This document shows positions 9,606 through 19,083 of a stretch of 64,000 bases of DNA, one piece after another. The notes beneath the pieces were generated by a model. That model saw nothing but the letters and a program-made list of their open reading frames with translations, was not told where the DNA came from and ran no database searches. The position numbers and the translations under genes were made by a program. Every line of letters begins with the position of its first letter. Position 1 is the stretch's first letter. Origin of the DNA: Hyphomicrobium_A sp963745205 (lineage in GTDB: Bacteria > Pseudomonadota > Alphaproteobacteria > Rhizobiales > Hyphomicrobiaceae); contig CAVUWX010000002.1 in NCBI GenBank assembly GCA_963745205.1, positions 1-64,000 of the forward strand. Reading direction: 5' to 3'.

Positions 9606-11014
9606 GCGGGGCCCTCGCAAGTCGCGCGCGTCACGATCTCGACGTGGCGCTCGGCTGCGGCGAGATCGTTATCGATGGTGGTGAAGCGCTCGTGCGCTGT
9701 GAGCAGCCCCGATAACCGCTCGGGCAGTGCCGGCCGCTTGCCGGTGATCGCCGCGATCGCATCGGGGAACTTGGCCGGGTGCGCGGTCGAAAGCACGATC
9801 TGTGGCGAGGGGCCGTCGGTCCCGAGTGCCCGTTCGGCCGCGACCACGCCGCAGGCGGTATGCGGGTCCATGAGATAGCCGCTGTCATCCCTCAGGCGCC
9901 CGATGGCTTCGGACACGTCTTTCTCGCTCGCGGCTACGGCGGCGAAATCCTGCTGCATCGTCCCTTTCAGCGGACCCACCTCGAAGCGGCCTTCCTGCCG
10001 CAAGGCCCCCATCTTGGCGCGGATGAACGCGGCGTCGCGGCCCGAGGCCTCGAACAGGTAACGCTCGAAATTCGAGGAAATCTGAATGTCCATCGACGGC
10101 GAGGTAGTGGCGACGACCTCGCGCATCTCGTAGACGCCCGAGGCAACGGTACGCGGTAGAATGTCGTTGATGTTGGAGGCGATGACGAGACGCTCGATCG
10201 GCAGGCCCATGCGCTTTGCCGCGTAGCCCGCGAAGATGTCGCCGAAGTTGCCGGTCGGTACTGCAAATGAGACGGCGCGGTGCGGCGCGCCGAGCGCGGT
10301 CGCCGCGGCGAAGTAGTAGGTCACCTGGCCGGCAATGCGGGCCCAGTTTATGGAGTTGACGCCGGCAAGCGAGGCACGGTCGCGGAACGCGTGGTCGTTG
10401 AACATGCCTTTGACCAGTGCCTGGCAATCGTCGAACGTGCCGCGCACGGCAACCGCGTGCACGTTTGCTTCCGTCGGCGTCGTCATCATGCGCCGCTGCA
10501 CGTCGGAGACGCGGCCCTCGGGGAAGAAGATCACCACGTCGACGCGCTCGGAGCCGCGAAAGGCCTCGATTGCCGCGCCGCCGGTGTCGCCCGAGGTGGC
10601 GCCGACGATGGTCGCGCGGCGACCGCGGCGGCCGAGTACACGGTCCATGAGGCGCGCCAAGAGCTGCATCGCCACGTCCTTGAAGGCAAGCGTGGGGCCG
10701 TGGAACAACTCGAGCACGAACCGGTTGGGCGCGATCTGCGTCAGCGGCGTCACCGCCGCGTGCCCGAAGCGGGCGTAGGCCTCCTTCGCCATGTGGAGCA
10801 GCTCATCGCGCGAGAGTGCATCACCCACGAACGGGTGGATGACCTCGACCGCCACCTCCGCGAACGGCCGGCCCGCGAGCGCGGCGATGACGTCGGGCGC
10901 GAGCTTCGGCCAAGTTTTGGGCACGTAGAGGCCGCCGTCGCGCGCCAGCCCCGCCAGCAGCACATCGTCGAAGCCGAGCGTGGGGGCTTCGCCCCTGGTC
11001 GAGATGTAGTCCAC
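9602..11014 (-). CDS. thrC: Threonine synthase
   Basis: A PLP enzyme that converts O-phosphohomoserine to threonine and phosphate, the last step of threonine synthesis. The 470-residue product begins MDYISTRGEAPTLGFDDVLLAGLARDGG-like, the standard ThrC N-terminus. The PLP lysine is in HGPTLAFKDVAMQ (K112), followed by GATSGDTGGAAIEA and a PTGNFGDIFAG phosphate-binding loop. Length is normal for the fungal/proteobacterial type. It starts 150 bases downstream of the SURF1 gene and leads the thrC-M16-GNAT-EAL set. Confidence 0.97.
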   Translation of the reverse strand: MDYISTRGEAPTLGFDDVLLAGLARDGGLYVPKTWPKLAPDVIAALAGRPFAEVAVEVIHPFVGDALSRDELLHMAKEAYARFGHAAVTPLTQIAPNRFVLELFHGPTLAFKDVAMQLLARLMDRVLGRRGRRATIVGATSGDTGGAAIEAFRGSERVDVVIFFPEGRVSDVQRRMMTTPTEANVHAVAVRGTFDDCQALVKGMFNDHAFRDRASLAGVNSINWARIAGQVTYYFAAATALGAPHRAVSFAVPTGNFGDIFAGYAAKRMGLPIERLVIASNINDILPRTVASGVYEMREVVATTSPSMDIQISSNFERYLFEASGRDAAFIRAKMGALRQEGRFEVGPLKGTMQQDFAAVAASEKDVSEAIGRLRDDSGYLMDPHTACGVVAAERALGTDGPSPQIVLSTAHPAKFPDAIAAITGKRPALPERLSGLLTAHERFTTIDNDLAAAERHVEIVTRATCEGPA

Positions 11015-11164
11015 GCGCCGCGGCCTCTTGATGCCGATTGCCGGTTGAGTTGCCGAGCACCCTAGAGGGCCGTAGGGGGCCGAACAAGCCGACGACCGCC
11101 TTGCGCACCCGAGTGCGCACAGTTGCGTTAATGCCCCTCAATTGCGTGGATAATTGGTGAGCTT

Positions 11165-11899
11165 TTAGGGTCCCAGCTGCCGCCACCGCGTGACGGCGAA
11201 AGCGGCGAATACGCTGACGAGCGCCGCGGCGAGCCCGTACCAGGTCAGCGCGTACTCGAGATGACGGTTCGGCAGCTCGAGCCGCGTTACGCCCCCCTTG
11301 GGCCAGCCGCCGGGCATACGAGGTTCGAGCTCAGCGTCGATCACGAAGGGAACGACGCGCGGCTTGTCGGGCGCCAGCGCGGCCGCGGCCATCGCCGGGA
11401 GATCACGCCAATACCACACGTTCTTGGTGGCATCGTTGGCCGGGGTAAAGGCGCCCGGTATCTCGGGCTTGCGGGCGAGCCCGACGATCTCCACCTCGCC
11501 GGCGGGCTGCCCTTCATTGCGCTTGGCAGCGTCCTTCAGCTCGTCCGGTACGAAGCCGCGATTGACGAACACGATGCTGCCGTCGGCGAGCTGCAGGGGA
11601 ACCACGATGTGCCAGCCTGGCCCTGCCTGCTCGTCGAAAGCATAGAAGTCGAGCTCACGATCGTTGAGGAGCTGGCCCTTAACCTTGACGCGCATGTACT
11701 CGATGTCGCCGCTGCGGCGCTCGGCCTCGGCAAGCGGAATGGGCTCGGCGTGCGTGCGCTCGGTAATGGCGGCGATGAGGCCTTCCTTCCAGGCTAGCCG
11801 GCGCATCTGCCAGTTGCCGAGGCCGATCAGCATCGCGACGCCCAAGAGGGTCATCGCGGCAGGCCACAGCAGCCCCTTGGCTCTGAGTTTGCTCAGCAT
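11165..11899 (-). CDS. SURF1 family cytochrome c oxidase assembly protein
   Basis: A 244-residue inner-membrane protein with one N-terminal membrane segment (about residues 12-30) and one C-terminal segment (about 215-237). The SURF1 signature GLGNWQMRRLAWKE directly follows the first helix, and LPNRHLEYALTWYGLA leads into the last. SURF1/Shy1 proteins help insert heme a into subunit I of aa3-type oxidase. It is 24 bases downstream of the DUF983 gene, at the 3' end of the oxidase operon. Confidence 0.95.
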   Translation of the reverse strand: MLSKLRAKGLLWPAAMTLLGVAMLIGLGNWQMRRLAWKEGLIAAITERTHAEPIPLAEAERRSGDIEYMRVKVKGQLLNDRELDFYAFDEQAGPGWHIVVPLQLADGSIVFVNRGFVPDELKDAAKRNEGQPAGEVEIVGLARKPEIPGAFTPANDATKNVWYWRDLPAMAAAALAPDKPRVVPFVIDAELEPRMPGGWPKGGVTRLELPNRHLEYALTWYGLAAALVSVFAAFAVTRWRQLGP

Positions 11900-11922
11900 C
11901 TAGCTAGCCGCGGCATCCCTGA

Positions 11923-12348
11923 TCAGTCCTGGGCGATGCGGCCTTCTTCGGCCTTGTGCTTGAACTGCAGCGCGATCAGCCCCGCCTTGATCACGCGCAG
12001 GAGGATGAGCGCGATCAGAGGCGTAAACGCGCCCCACAGCACGACGTGCACCCACGCCGGCGGCTCGTAGGTGAACTCGACGTAGAGCGCAAGCCCGAGA
12101 ACGACAAAGCCTAGGATGAAGATCGCGAACACGGCGGGCCCGTCGCCAGTGTCGATGAAGCGATAGCTCATGCCGCACTTGTCGCAACCTTCACGCAACT
12201 CGAGCACGTTGCGGAACAACGCGCCGCGGCCGCAGCTTGGGCAGCGTGCCAAGAGCCATGCGCGCACGAGCGAGGCGTTTGGTTTGGGCGGCAAAGGCAG
12301 CTCCGATCGAGCGGGTCGCGGCGCGGGCGCCCGCGTCTTCCTACGCAT
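11923..12348 (-). CDS. DUF983 family zinc-ribbon membrane protein
   Basis: A 141-residue protein with two CxxC pairs (C36/C39 in ARCPSCGRG and C55/C58 in GCDKCG), followed by two membrane segments and a basic tail. DUF983 proteins sit between coxC/ctaE and SURF1 in many alphaproteobacteria. A role in oxidase assembly is inferred from this position only. ATG 12348 (MRRKTRAP) is chosen because the open extension upstream is low-complexity and runs through the hairpin after ctaE. Confidence 0.88.
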   Translation of the reverse strand: MRRKTRAPAPRPARSELPLPPKPNASLVRAWLLARCPSCGRGALFRNVLELREGCDKCGMSYRFIDTGDGPAVFAIFILGFVVLGLALYVEFTYEPPAWVHVVLWGAFTPLIALILLRVIKAGLIALQFKHKAEEGRIAQD

Positions 12349-12404
12349 TAGCACATCGGGGGTGGCGGGAGACAGCGGCACGCTGGCAGTGGGGCCAAAT
12401 GAAA

Positions 12405-12431
12405 AGCGGGGCGCCACCAGGGCGCCCCGCT
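12405..12431 (-). terminator. Strong hairpin downstream of ctaE
   Basis: A perfect 11-bp stem (AGCGGGGCGCC paired with GGCGCCCCGCT) with a five-base loop. On the minus strand it is followed by TTTCATTTGG. It sits between the ctaE stop and the DUF983 start. It is probably a partial terminator or mRNA-end stabiliser that lets subunit genes be expressed above the assembly genes downstream. Confidence 0.65.
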
Positions 12432-12450
12432 CCACGACAAGCAGTCGATA

Positions 12451-13411
12451 TCAACCTACGTGGTCGCCCGGGTTGGGCCCCGCGCCCCACACGTAGATGC
12501 AGGCGAACAGGAACAGCCAGACCACGTCGACGAAGTGCCAGTACCAGGCCGCGGCCTCGAAGCCGAAATGGGCCTTCGGGCGTGAAGGCGCCGCCGATCG
12601 CGCGGAGGAGGCACACGAGCAGGAAGATCGTGCCGATGATCACGTGCGCGCCGTGGAAGCCCGTCGCCATGAAGAACGTCGAGCCGTAGATGTGGCCGGC
12701 GTAGCTGAAGGCTGCGTGCATGTACTCGTAGGCCTGGAAGCCGGTGAAGGTCATGCCCAGCAAAACCGTGACGATGAGGCCCATGACGAGGCCGCGGCGG
12801 TTGTCGTGCAGGAGCGCGTGGTGCGCCCACGTCACCGTCACGCCCGAGCTCAGCAGGATAAGCGTATTGAGCAGCGGGATGTGCCACGGATCGAAGGTGT
12901 GCTCGAAGATGCCGGGCGTTGGGGCGCCGCTCGCCGGGATGGTGACGCCGGTGCCGTCGACGGGCTGCGGCGGCCAGTGCCCACCGGTCAGCTGGTCGCG
13001 GGCCACCATGCCGACGACGTCGGTGGAGTTGAGCAGATCGTGCACGCCCGCGGGGAACAGGGCCGCGTCGAAATAGGCCCAGAACCAGGCGACGAAGAAC
13101 ATCACCTCGGAGGCGATGAACAGGATCATGCCGTAGCGGAAATGGAGCTGCACGACGGGTGTGTGGTCGCCCTGCACGCCCTCGCGGATGACGTCGCGCC
13201 ACCAGAGGAAGGCGGTCGTCACCAGGCCGGCGGCGCCGACCATGAACACCCACGGCCCGCGAGCGCCGAAGAGGCCCGCGCCGCCGCCCATGGAGCGCAT
13301 CCAGATGACGAGCCCCACTGTCACGAACAGCACCGAAATAGAGGCGGTGATCGGCCATGGGCTTGGATTTACAAGATGGTAGTCGTGGTGCTTGGCGTGC
13401 GTCGCGGCCAT
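12451..13411 (-). CDS. ctaE: Cytochrome c oxidase subunit III (one frameshift)
   Basis: Subunit III of the aa3 oxidase. From ATG 13411 (MAATHAKHHDYHLVNPSPWP) the frame encodes the expected helices, including FFVAWFWAYFDAALFP and FHGAHVIIGTIFL. Between about 12570 and 12585 the frame changes. The conserved ending HFGFEAAAWYWHFVDVVWL and VWGAGPNPGDHVG lies in another frame and stops at 12451. The length of 961 nt is one base over a multiple of three. Because this is a core respiratory gene in an otherwise intact operon, a one-base sequence error is more likely than a pseudogene. Confidence 0.9.
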
Positions 13412-13505
13412 TTCCTTAATCTCCCGAAGTCCCCGTTGGTGTTCTTGTCGCTCGATGCTGCTCGTTCTTCCCGGTGCGGTCGCCGCTCTCGGCGCCGGCA
13501 CAATT

Positions 13506-14120
13506 TCATCCGCCAACTCGTATCTCGCTCGACGCCGTCTTGCCCGTCCTCTCCCGTGGCTTCGCCACGGGATAGAAGGTGTAGGACAGCGTCAGCTCGG
13601 AAACGTCCTTGGTGTCATCGTCTGTGTCCCAGCTCGGATCGACGTAGAACGAGACCGCCATGTCGACCGTCTGGCCGGCCTCGAGCCGCTGCTCGGTGAA
13701 GCAGAAGCACTGCACCTTGATGAAGTGCAGGCCTGCCGACTCGGGCGCCACGTTGAACACGGCCGTCCCCGTGATCGGCTTGTCGGAGGTGTTGGTCGCA
13801 CGGTAAAGGGCGAGCGTGTTCTCGCCGATCTTGACGTCGAGCCTCCTCTGCACCGGCTCGAACTTCCACGGCAGGTCGGGAGAGACGTTGGCGTCGAAGC
13901 GGACCGTGACCGTGCGGTCGAGCACCGTCTCGGAGGGCTTGGCTGCGCGCTGCGTGGTGCCCTGGTATCCGGTCGCCTGGCAGTAGAGGCGGTAAAGCGG
14001 TACCGCGGCGTAGGACAGGCCGGCCATGGCGGTCACCATGGCGATGCAGGAAACAACGACGGTGTGGTGGCGCCGCTGCGCCCCCACCTTCTTCCCGCCT
14101 CTGCCGTCCTCTGCCGTCAC
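13506..14120 (-). CDS. ctaG: Cytochrome c oxidase assembly protein CtaG/Cox11
   Basis: A copper chaperone that delivers Cu to the CuB site of subunit I. The 204-residue protein has one N-terminal membrane helix (about 20-40), then YAAVPLYRLYCQATGYQGTT with a conserved Cys47, and the copper motif CFCF with C138 and C140 in the periplasmic beta domain. All ligands are present. The start is GTG 14120 with GGGAG about 11 bases upstream. It lies 16 bases after coxF and 94 before ctaE. Confidence 0.96.
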   Translation of the reverse strand: MTAEDGRGGKKVGAQRRHHTVVVSCIAMVTAMAGLSYAAVPLYRLYCQATGYQGTTQRAAKPSETVLDRTVTVRFDANVSPDLPWKFEPVQRRLDVKIGENTLALYRATNTSDKPITGTAVFNVAPESAGLHFIKVQCFCFTEQRLEAGQTVDMAVSFYVDPSWDTDDDTKDVSELTLSYTFYPVAKPRERTGKTASSEIRVGG

Positions 14121-14136
14121 TGCACCTTGCTCCCGA

Positions 14137-14289
14137 TTACATGGGGTGGTTGAGGGCGTTGCCGCCCATGCGCACGATGGTCGCGATGTAGAACAGCGCC
14201 ACCAGCGCGCCGAGCGCCAGCGCGATGGCGAGCGAGCGCACCCGCTGCCGCTTCAGGCGCTGCCGTTCCTCGTCCGCTTCGCTGTTCAT
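14137..14289 (-). CDS. coxF: CoxF-like small membrane protein
   Basis: A 50-residue protein: a polar, basic N-terminus (NSEADEERQRLKRQRVR) followed by one membrane segment (about 19-40) and NALNHPM. Small proteins of this shape are found between ctaB and ctaG in alphaproteobacterial oxidase operons and are called CoxF; the biochemical role is not established. ATG 14289 lies 21 bases after ctaB. The position is a stronger argument than the sequence. Confidence 0.8.
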   Translation of the reverse strand: MNSEADEERQRLKRQRVRSLAIALALGALVALFYIATIVRMGGNALNHPM

Positions 14290-14309
14290 AACGAGTGCCA
14301 CCGTGGACC

Positions 14310-15242
14310 TCACGCGAACCACTGCATCGCCAGGTGCTCGGTGAGCATCACGGCGAACAGCAGGAACAGATAAAGGATCGAGAAGCCGAACAGGTTGCGC
14401 GCCGCCGCGTCCGCCTCGCGCCCCTCCGTGACCTTGCGCACGCGCCAGGCGAGATAGAGGAACATGGCGCCGAGCCCAGCCGCCGCGATCAAGTAAGCGA
14501 TGCCGGCGAGGCCGATGAACGAGGGCACGAGCGCCAGCACTACCAGAACGAGCGAATAGAGCCAGATCTGCCGCCGCGTCTCCCCGGGGCCGGCCACCAC
14601 CGGCAGCATCGGTACGCCGACGCGCTCGTAGTCGCGGCAGCGGTAGAGCGCAAGCGCCCAGAAGTGCGGGGGCGTCCACACGAAGATGATGAGGAACAGC
14701 AGCACGCTGTCGAGGCTGACCGAGCCCGTCACCGCGGCCCAGCCGATCATCGGCGGAAAAGCCCCTGCGGCCCCTCCGATGACGATGTTCTGCGGCGTGC
14801 GCCGCTTGAGCCACATCGTGTAAACGAAGAGGTAGAAGGCGATGGTTACGGCGAGGAGCGCGCCCGCCGTCCAGTTGATGAGCACGCCCAGAGTCAGGAT
14901 GGAGAAGACCGAGAGCACGGCGCCAAAGCTCAAGGCCTCGTCGCGCGTGAGGCGGCCGCGAGGAATGGGCCGGCCCGCCGTGCGCGCCATGCGCGCGTCG
15001 ATGTCGGCGTCATACCACATGTTGAGGGCGCCCGAGGCGCCCGCGCCGATGGTGATCGCGAGCAGCGCGATGATACCCAGCACCGGGTGGATGGTGCCGG
15101 GTGCCACGACCATGCCGGTCAACGCGGAGAACACGACAAGCGACATCACGCGTGGCTTCATGAGCTGCATGAAGTCGCCGACGCTCGACTCGGCGCTCTC
15201 GCCGATGCGGCCGACCTCGATCTCTACGCCCGTGCCTTGCAT
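14310..15242 (-). CDS. ctaB: Protoheme IX farnesyltransferase (heme O synthase)
   Basis: Transfers a farnesyl group to protoheme to make heme O, the precursor of heme a. The 310-residue UbiA-family protein has about nine membrane segments. The prenyl-diphosphate-binding motif NMWYDADID is at residues 74-82, with RTAGRPIPRG just after, and the second motif is in FVWTPPHFWALALYRCRDY. It lies between ctaD and coxF, as expected for a heme-copper oxidase operon. The start ATG 15242 gives a normal length. Confidence 0.96.
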   Translation of the reverse strand: MQGTGVEIEVGRIGESAESSVGDFMQLMKPRVMSLVVFSALTGMVVAPGTIHPVLGIIALLAITIGAGASGALNMWYDADIDARMARTAGRPIPRGRLTRDEALSFGAVLSVFSILTLGVLINWTAGALLAVTIAFYLFVYTMWLKRRTPQNIVIGGAAGAFPPMIGWAAVTGSVSLDSVLLFLIIFVWTPPHFWALALYRCRDYERVGVPMLPVVAGPGETRRQIWLYSLVLVVLALVPSFIGLAGIAYLIAAAGLGAMFLYLAWRVRKVTEGREADAAARNLFGFSILYLFLLFAVMLTEHLAMQWFA

Positions 15243-15300
15243 CTCTCACCTGCGGCCTCGCGCGCGAGGCCTAGCCAGAACCTGCCGTCTCTACTGCAAC

Positions 15301-15319
15301 GGGCGGAACCGAACCGCCC
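15301..15319 (-). terminator. Short GC hairpin between ctaD and ctaB
   Basis: A six-bp stem (GGGCGG/CCGCCC) with a seven-base loop lies in the 113-base gap between the ctaD stop and the ctaB start. There is no T-run on either side, so it is more plausibly an mRNA processing or attenuation hairpin than a full terminator. Confidence 0.35.
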
Positions 15320-15355
15320 CGCCCGTCGCCTTGTCGAACCTCAGACCTCGCGCCC

Positions 15356-16975
15356 TCAGTGGTGGCCCACCGCCTCGATGCGCGGCAGCGTCTCATAGGA
15401 GTGGAACGCGGGCGGCGAGGGCAGCGTCCACTCGAGCGTCGTCGCACCGATACCCCACGGGTTGGCGCCGGCGACCTGCTTTCTGGAGAAGGCGACGACC
15501 ATGCCAAGCAGGAACACGAGTGCACCGATCGAAGTAATGTAGGCGCCGGCCGAGGAGACGCCGTTCCAGAACGCGAACGCATCGGGGTAGTCCGCGTAGC
15601 GCCGCGGCATGCCTGCCAGGCCGAGGAAGTGCTGCGGGAAGAACAGCACGTTGGCGCCAATGAAGGTCAGCCAGAAGTGCAGCTTGCCGAGCGTCTCGTT
15701 GTACATGTAGCCCGTCATCTTCGGGAACCAGTAGTACCAACCCGCGAAGATGGCGAAGACCGCGCCCAGCGACAGCACGTAGTGGAAGTGCGCGACGACG
15801 TAGTAGGTGTCGTGGAGCGAACGGTCGACGCCGGCGTTGGCCAGCATCACGCCGGTGACGCCGCCGACGGTGAACAGGAAGATGAAGCCCAGCGCCCACA
15901 GCATCGGCACGCGGAAGCTGATCGACCCGCCCCACATGGTGGCGATCCACGAGAAGATCTTCACGCCCGTCGGCACCGCGATCACCATGGTGGCGAACAC
16001 GAAGTAGGCCTGCGTGTTCACGCTGATGCCGGCCGCGTACATGTGGTGCGCCCAGACGATGAAGCCGACGAGGCCGATGGCGACCATGGCGTAGGCCATG
16101 CCGAGATAGCCGAACACGGGCTTCTTGGAGAACGTCGACACGACGTGGCTGATCATGCCGAAGCCCGGCAGGATGAGGATGTAGACCTCAGGGTGCCCGA
16201 AGAACCAGAACAGGTGCTGGTAGAGCAGCGGATCGCCGCCGCCCTGCGGCATTGAAGAACGAGGTGCCGAAGTTGCGGTCGGTCAGCAGCATCGTGATGG
16301 CGCCGGCGAGCACCGGCAGCGACAACAGCAGCAGGAATGCCGTCACCAGCACCGACCACACGAACAGCGGCATCTTGTGCAGCGTCATGCCGGGTGCGCG
16401 CATGTTGAAGATTGTGGTGATGAAGTTGATCGCGCCGAGGATCGAGGACGCGCCCGCAAGGTGCAGAGACAGGATCGCGAAGTCCATGGCAGGGCCGGGA
16501 TGGCCCGTCGTCGACAACGGCGCGTAGACGGTCCAGCCGGCGCCGACGCCGAGCCCGCCCGCGGGACCTTCGACAAAGAGCGAGGTCAAGAGCAGCGTCA
16601 GCGCGACAGGGAGCAGCCAGAACGAGATGTTGTTCATGCGCGGGAAAGCCATGTCCGGCGCACCGATCATGCAAGCGGCACGATCCAGTTGCCGAAGCCG
16701 CCGATCATGGCGGGCATGACCATGAAGAACACCATGATCAGGCCGTGGCCGGTGACGAACACGTTGTACATGTGGCCGTCGGCGAAATACTGCAGCCCCG
16801 GCTCCTGCAGCTCGAGCCGCATGGCGACCGAAAGCGCGCCGCCGATGAGGCCGCCGATGATCGCGAACACGAGGTACATCGTGCCGATGTCCTTGTGGTT
16901 CGTCGAGAACAGCCACCGGCCGAGGCCGTATGGCGTGTGATCGTGTGCGTGATCCGTATCTGCCGTGCTGCCCAT
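15356..16975 (-). CDS. ctaD: Cytochrome c oxidase subunit I (two frameshifts)
   Basis: Catalytic subunit of the aa3 oxidase, carrying heme a and the heme a3-CuB centre. ATG 16975 gives MGSTADTDHAHDHTPYGLGRW. The frame runs to NWIVPL near 16670, where two extra bases (or one missing) bring a TGA. The middle part (IGAPDMAFPRMNNISFW, then RNFGTSFFNAAG) runs to about 16250. Another one-base change there leads into GGGDPLLYQHLFWFFGHPEVYI and the intact C-terminus. The total span is exactly 540 codons, so the two shifts cancel in length. Such mutually compensating indels in a core gene suggest sequence error. Histidine-rich helices VWAHHMY and YYVVAHFHYVLS are present. Confidence 0.93.
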
Positions 16976-17069
16976 TGTTTCGTTCGCCTTGTGAGCCAAA
17001 TTTGGTGTTGTCTTGTTGCCGGGCTTGCCCGGTGGCGATGATGTCGCGTGCTCGACTCTTGCTTGCCCC

Positions 17070-18047
17070 TTATTGGGCCTTATTGCCATCGGCCGTCGCG
17101 ACCTTGTTCACGCCGGCCTGCTCGAGAGCGACCTGACGTACGATTCCCTTGGCCTTCTCCAGAAGGTCCCGCTTCTGCTTCAGCTTCTCCTTGCGCTTTT
17201 CCTTGTCCGGCTCGGCGCCCGCCTCCTTGCCGGCGGCTTCAGCGGCCTGCATCGCGCCGACCCAGGCGGTGAACACCTCTTCCTTCACGACGCGCACGGC
17301 GATCGGCATGCGCGAGTGGTCCTTACCGCACAGCTCCGAGCACTGGCCATAGAAGATGCCCTCGATCGTCGGCTGGAACCACGTCGTGGTGATGCGTCCG
17401 GGCACGGCATCGACCTTCGACCCGAAGGAAGGAATGGTCCAGTCGTGGATCACACCGTCGGGGGCCGAGGTGATCAACACGTTGACCACCTTGTTAACAG
17501 GCACGAGCACCTCATTGTCGACGGCGAGGTTGCGCGGAGCGGGGATGTGCTGGTCGATCAGGGCCTGGCGATCCTCGTCATCGAGAATGCGCGTCTCGAA
17601 GGAGAAGCCGAGCTCGGGATAGCCGTGCTCCCAGTACCAGGTGTAGCCGGTGGCTTTGAGAGTGAGATCGGCCTTTGGATAGCTGTACTGCAGATGCAGC
17701 AGCCGGAAGGAGGGGATGGCGATCGCAACGAGGATCAGGATCGGTAATACCGTCCAAGCGACCTCGAGCACCGTGTTGTGGGTGACCGTGGAGGGAGTCG
17801 GGTTCGAGCGCTCGTTGAAGCGGAAGATCACGTACAGCATGAGCAGTGCCACGAACACTGCAATGGCGACGATGATGATGTTGACGAAGTCGTACATGCG
17901 ATGGATTTCCACCGCGACTGGCGTCGCGGCACCCTGGAGACCCATTTCCCCTGGAGAGGGTTGGCCCATTCCCGCCCAGGCGGAAGTGGCCCACAACAGA
18001 AAAGCAAATGCTCCGGCAGGCGCCGAGCAAAGCAGTCGTCTCAACAT
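17070..18047 (-). CDS. ctaC: Cytochrome c oxidase subunit II
   Basis: Accepts electrons from cytochrome c through the CuA centre. The 325-residue precursor has a signal peptide (about 1-25), two membrane segments (about 55-77 and 96-115) and a periplasmic cupredoxin domain. The CuA ligands are all visible: H201, then C236, E238, C240, H244 and M247 in CSELCGKDHSRM. A Lys/Glu-rich tail of about 60 residues after the cupredoxin domain is longer than the minimal subunit but common in this order. It is the first gene of the oxidase operon, 94 bases ahead of ctaD. Confidence 0.97.
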   Translation of the reverse strand: MLRRLLCSAPAGAFAFLLWATSAWAGMGQPSPGEMGLQGAATPVAVEIHRMYDFVNIIIVAIAVFVALLMLYVIFRFNERSNPTPSTVTHNTVLEVAWTVLPILILVAIAIPSFRLLHLQYSYPKADLTLKATGYTWYWEHGYPELGFSFETRILDDEDRQALIDQHIPAPRNLAVDNEVLVPVNKVVNVLITSAPDGVIHDWTIPSFGSKVDAVPGRITTTWFQPTIEGIFYGQCSELCGKDHSRMPIAVRVVKEEVFTAWVGAMQAAEAAGKEAGAEPDKEKRKEKLKQKRDLLEKAKGIVRQVALEQAGVNKVATADGNKAQ

Positions 18048-18434
18048 TCATCCGCTCCCAGTACTGCTCGGCTCGTTGGCCGAGACCTCCCCAACCGATG
18101 GGCTCCGCGCGCTTTTTTTATCGGTTTTATTGGCCTCACGGGCCGGCGCGCGACTTCCCCTCATCCCTAACGCAAGACGCAGCTCTCCTTCTTGCCTAAG
18201 AAGCACAATCGCCTTCCACGCCTCAAGTCAAGCATTATGCGGCATTTCCACGCGTTGAAACGATGCGGAAATACGGGCTCGCGTGCTTCTTTCGCGTTGC
18301 TGCCTCCGTACCGACTTTCGCCCAAATCCGGTAAGACCAAGAGGGCCGCGCGAGGTCCCTTGAAGCGAGCGCGTCGGTGCCGCAGCGTCGGCAGCCCGCC
18401 AGCAAGCACAACCCTTCAGGAGCACGGTGTGCAG
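18048..18434. other. Divergent intergenic region between ctaC and the IalB-like gene
   Basis: These 387 bases separate the oxidase operon from a divergent + strand gene and must hold promoters for both. A T-rich run (TTTTTTTATCGGTTTTATTGG) near 18113-18133 interrupts otherwise GC-rich sequence. I see no conserved operator or RNA gene. Open frames here are antisense artefacts. Confidence 0.5.
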
Positions 18435-19004
18435 ATGAGACCTCGAGCCCGATCAGTTTGCCGCGCCCGCTGCACTGCACACATCGCCGGCGCGTTGCGC
18501 GCGCCGGCTGTGGGGACGCGGCTCCTCCTCTGCGCGTTGCTTCTCGCGGGCACGGTCGAGCGCTCCGGCGCGCAGGAGGGGACCGTAAAATCCCAGCACG
18601 GTGCTTGGCAGGTCGTCTGCAAAGACCCCCCGCCCGGCGCCAAGAACGGGGTGTGTGCTCTCGTCCAGAGCGTCACCGCCGAGGACCGCGACAACATCGG
18701 GCTCACGGTCTACTTCCAGCGGTTCTCGAATGGCACGCGCGTGCTGCGCGTTTTCGCTCCGCTGGGCATCCTGCTACCGCCGGGGTTGGGGCTCAAGATC
18801 GACGACAAGGACGTGGGGCATGCGCCGTTCCAGCGCTGCCATACGTTCGCATGCTACGCGCAGGTGGTCGTCGACGACGCGCTGGTGGAGCAGCTCAAGA
18901 CCGGCAAGACGGCGATCTTCATCATCTTCCAGACGGAGGAGGCGGGCATCGGCATCCCGATATCGCTCGCCGGCTTCAAAGAGGCTCTCGAGGAGCTCAA
19001 GTAG
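18435..19004 (+). CDS. Invasion-associated locus B (IalB) family exported protein
   Basis: A 189-residue protein with an N-terminal signal (hydrophobic core near 27-42, then SGAQEG). A compact domain follows, with HGAWQVVCKDPPPGAKNGVCALVQS near the start, PLGILLPPGLGLKIDD in the middle and RCHTFACYAQVVVDD after it. That order, with paired cysteines, is typical of the IalB family, named for a Bartonella invasion locus but widespread in free-living Rhizobiales, where its role is unknown. ATG 18435 has CAGGAG about 13 bases upstream and precedes the signal peptide. Confidence 0.88.
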   Translation: MRPRARSVCRARCTAHIAGALRAPAVGTRLLLCALLLAGTVERSGAQEGTVKSQHGAWQVVCKDPPPGAKNGVCALVQSVTAEDRDNIGLTVYFQRFSNGTRVLRVFAPLGILLPPGLGLKIDDKDVGHAPFQRCHTFACYAQVVVDDALVEQLKTGKTAIFIIFQTEEAGIGIPISLAGFKEALEELK

Positions 19005-19083
19005 GCCCGAGATGCGGACGCGCAAAAGCGGCGCGCAGGGGCACGCACATTAGAGGCTGTCGATCGTCATTGCGGCGACGTGG

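Noticed and set aside
12497..13699. A 400-codon open frame antisense to ctaE and the end of ctaG
   Set aside because: The opposite strand encodes conserved oxidase subunit and copper chaperone sequence; the antisense composition is skewed and has no family resemblance.
14295..15398. A 367-codon open frame antisense to ctaB
   Set aside because: ctaB with its conserved prenyl-binding motifs lies on the other strand. The frame is an artefact of high third-position GC.
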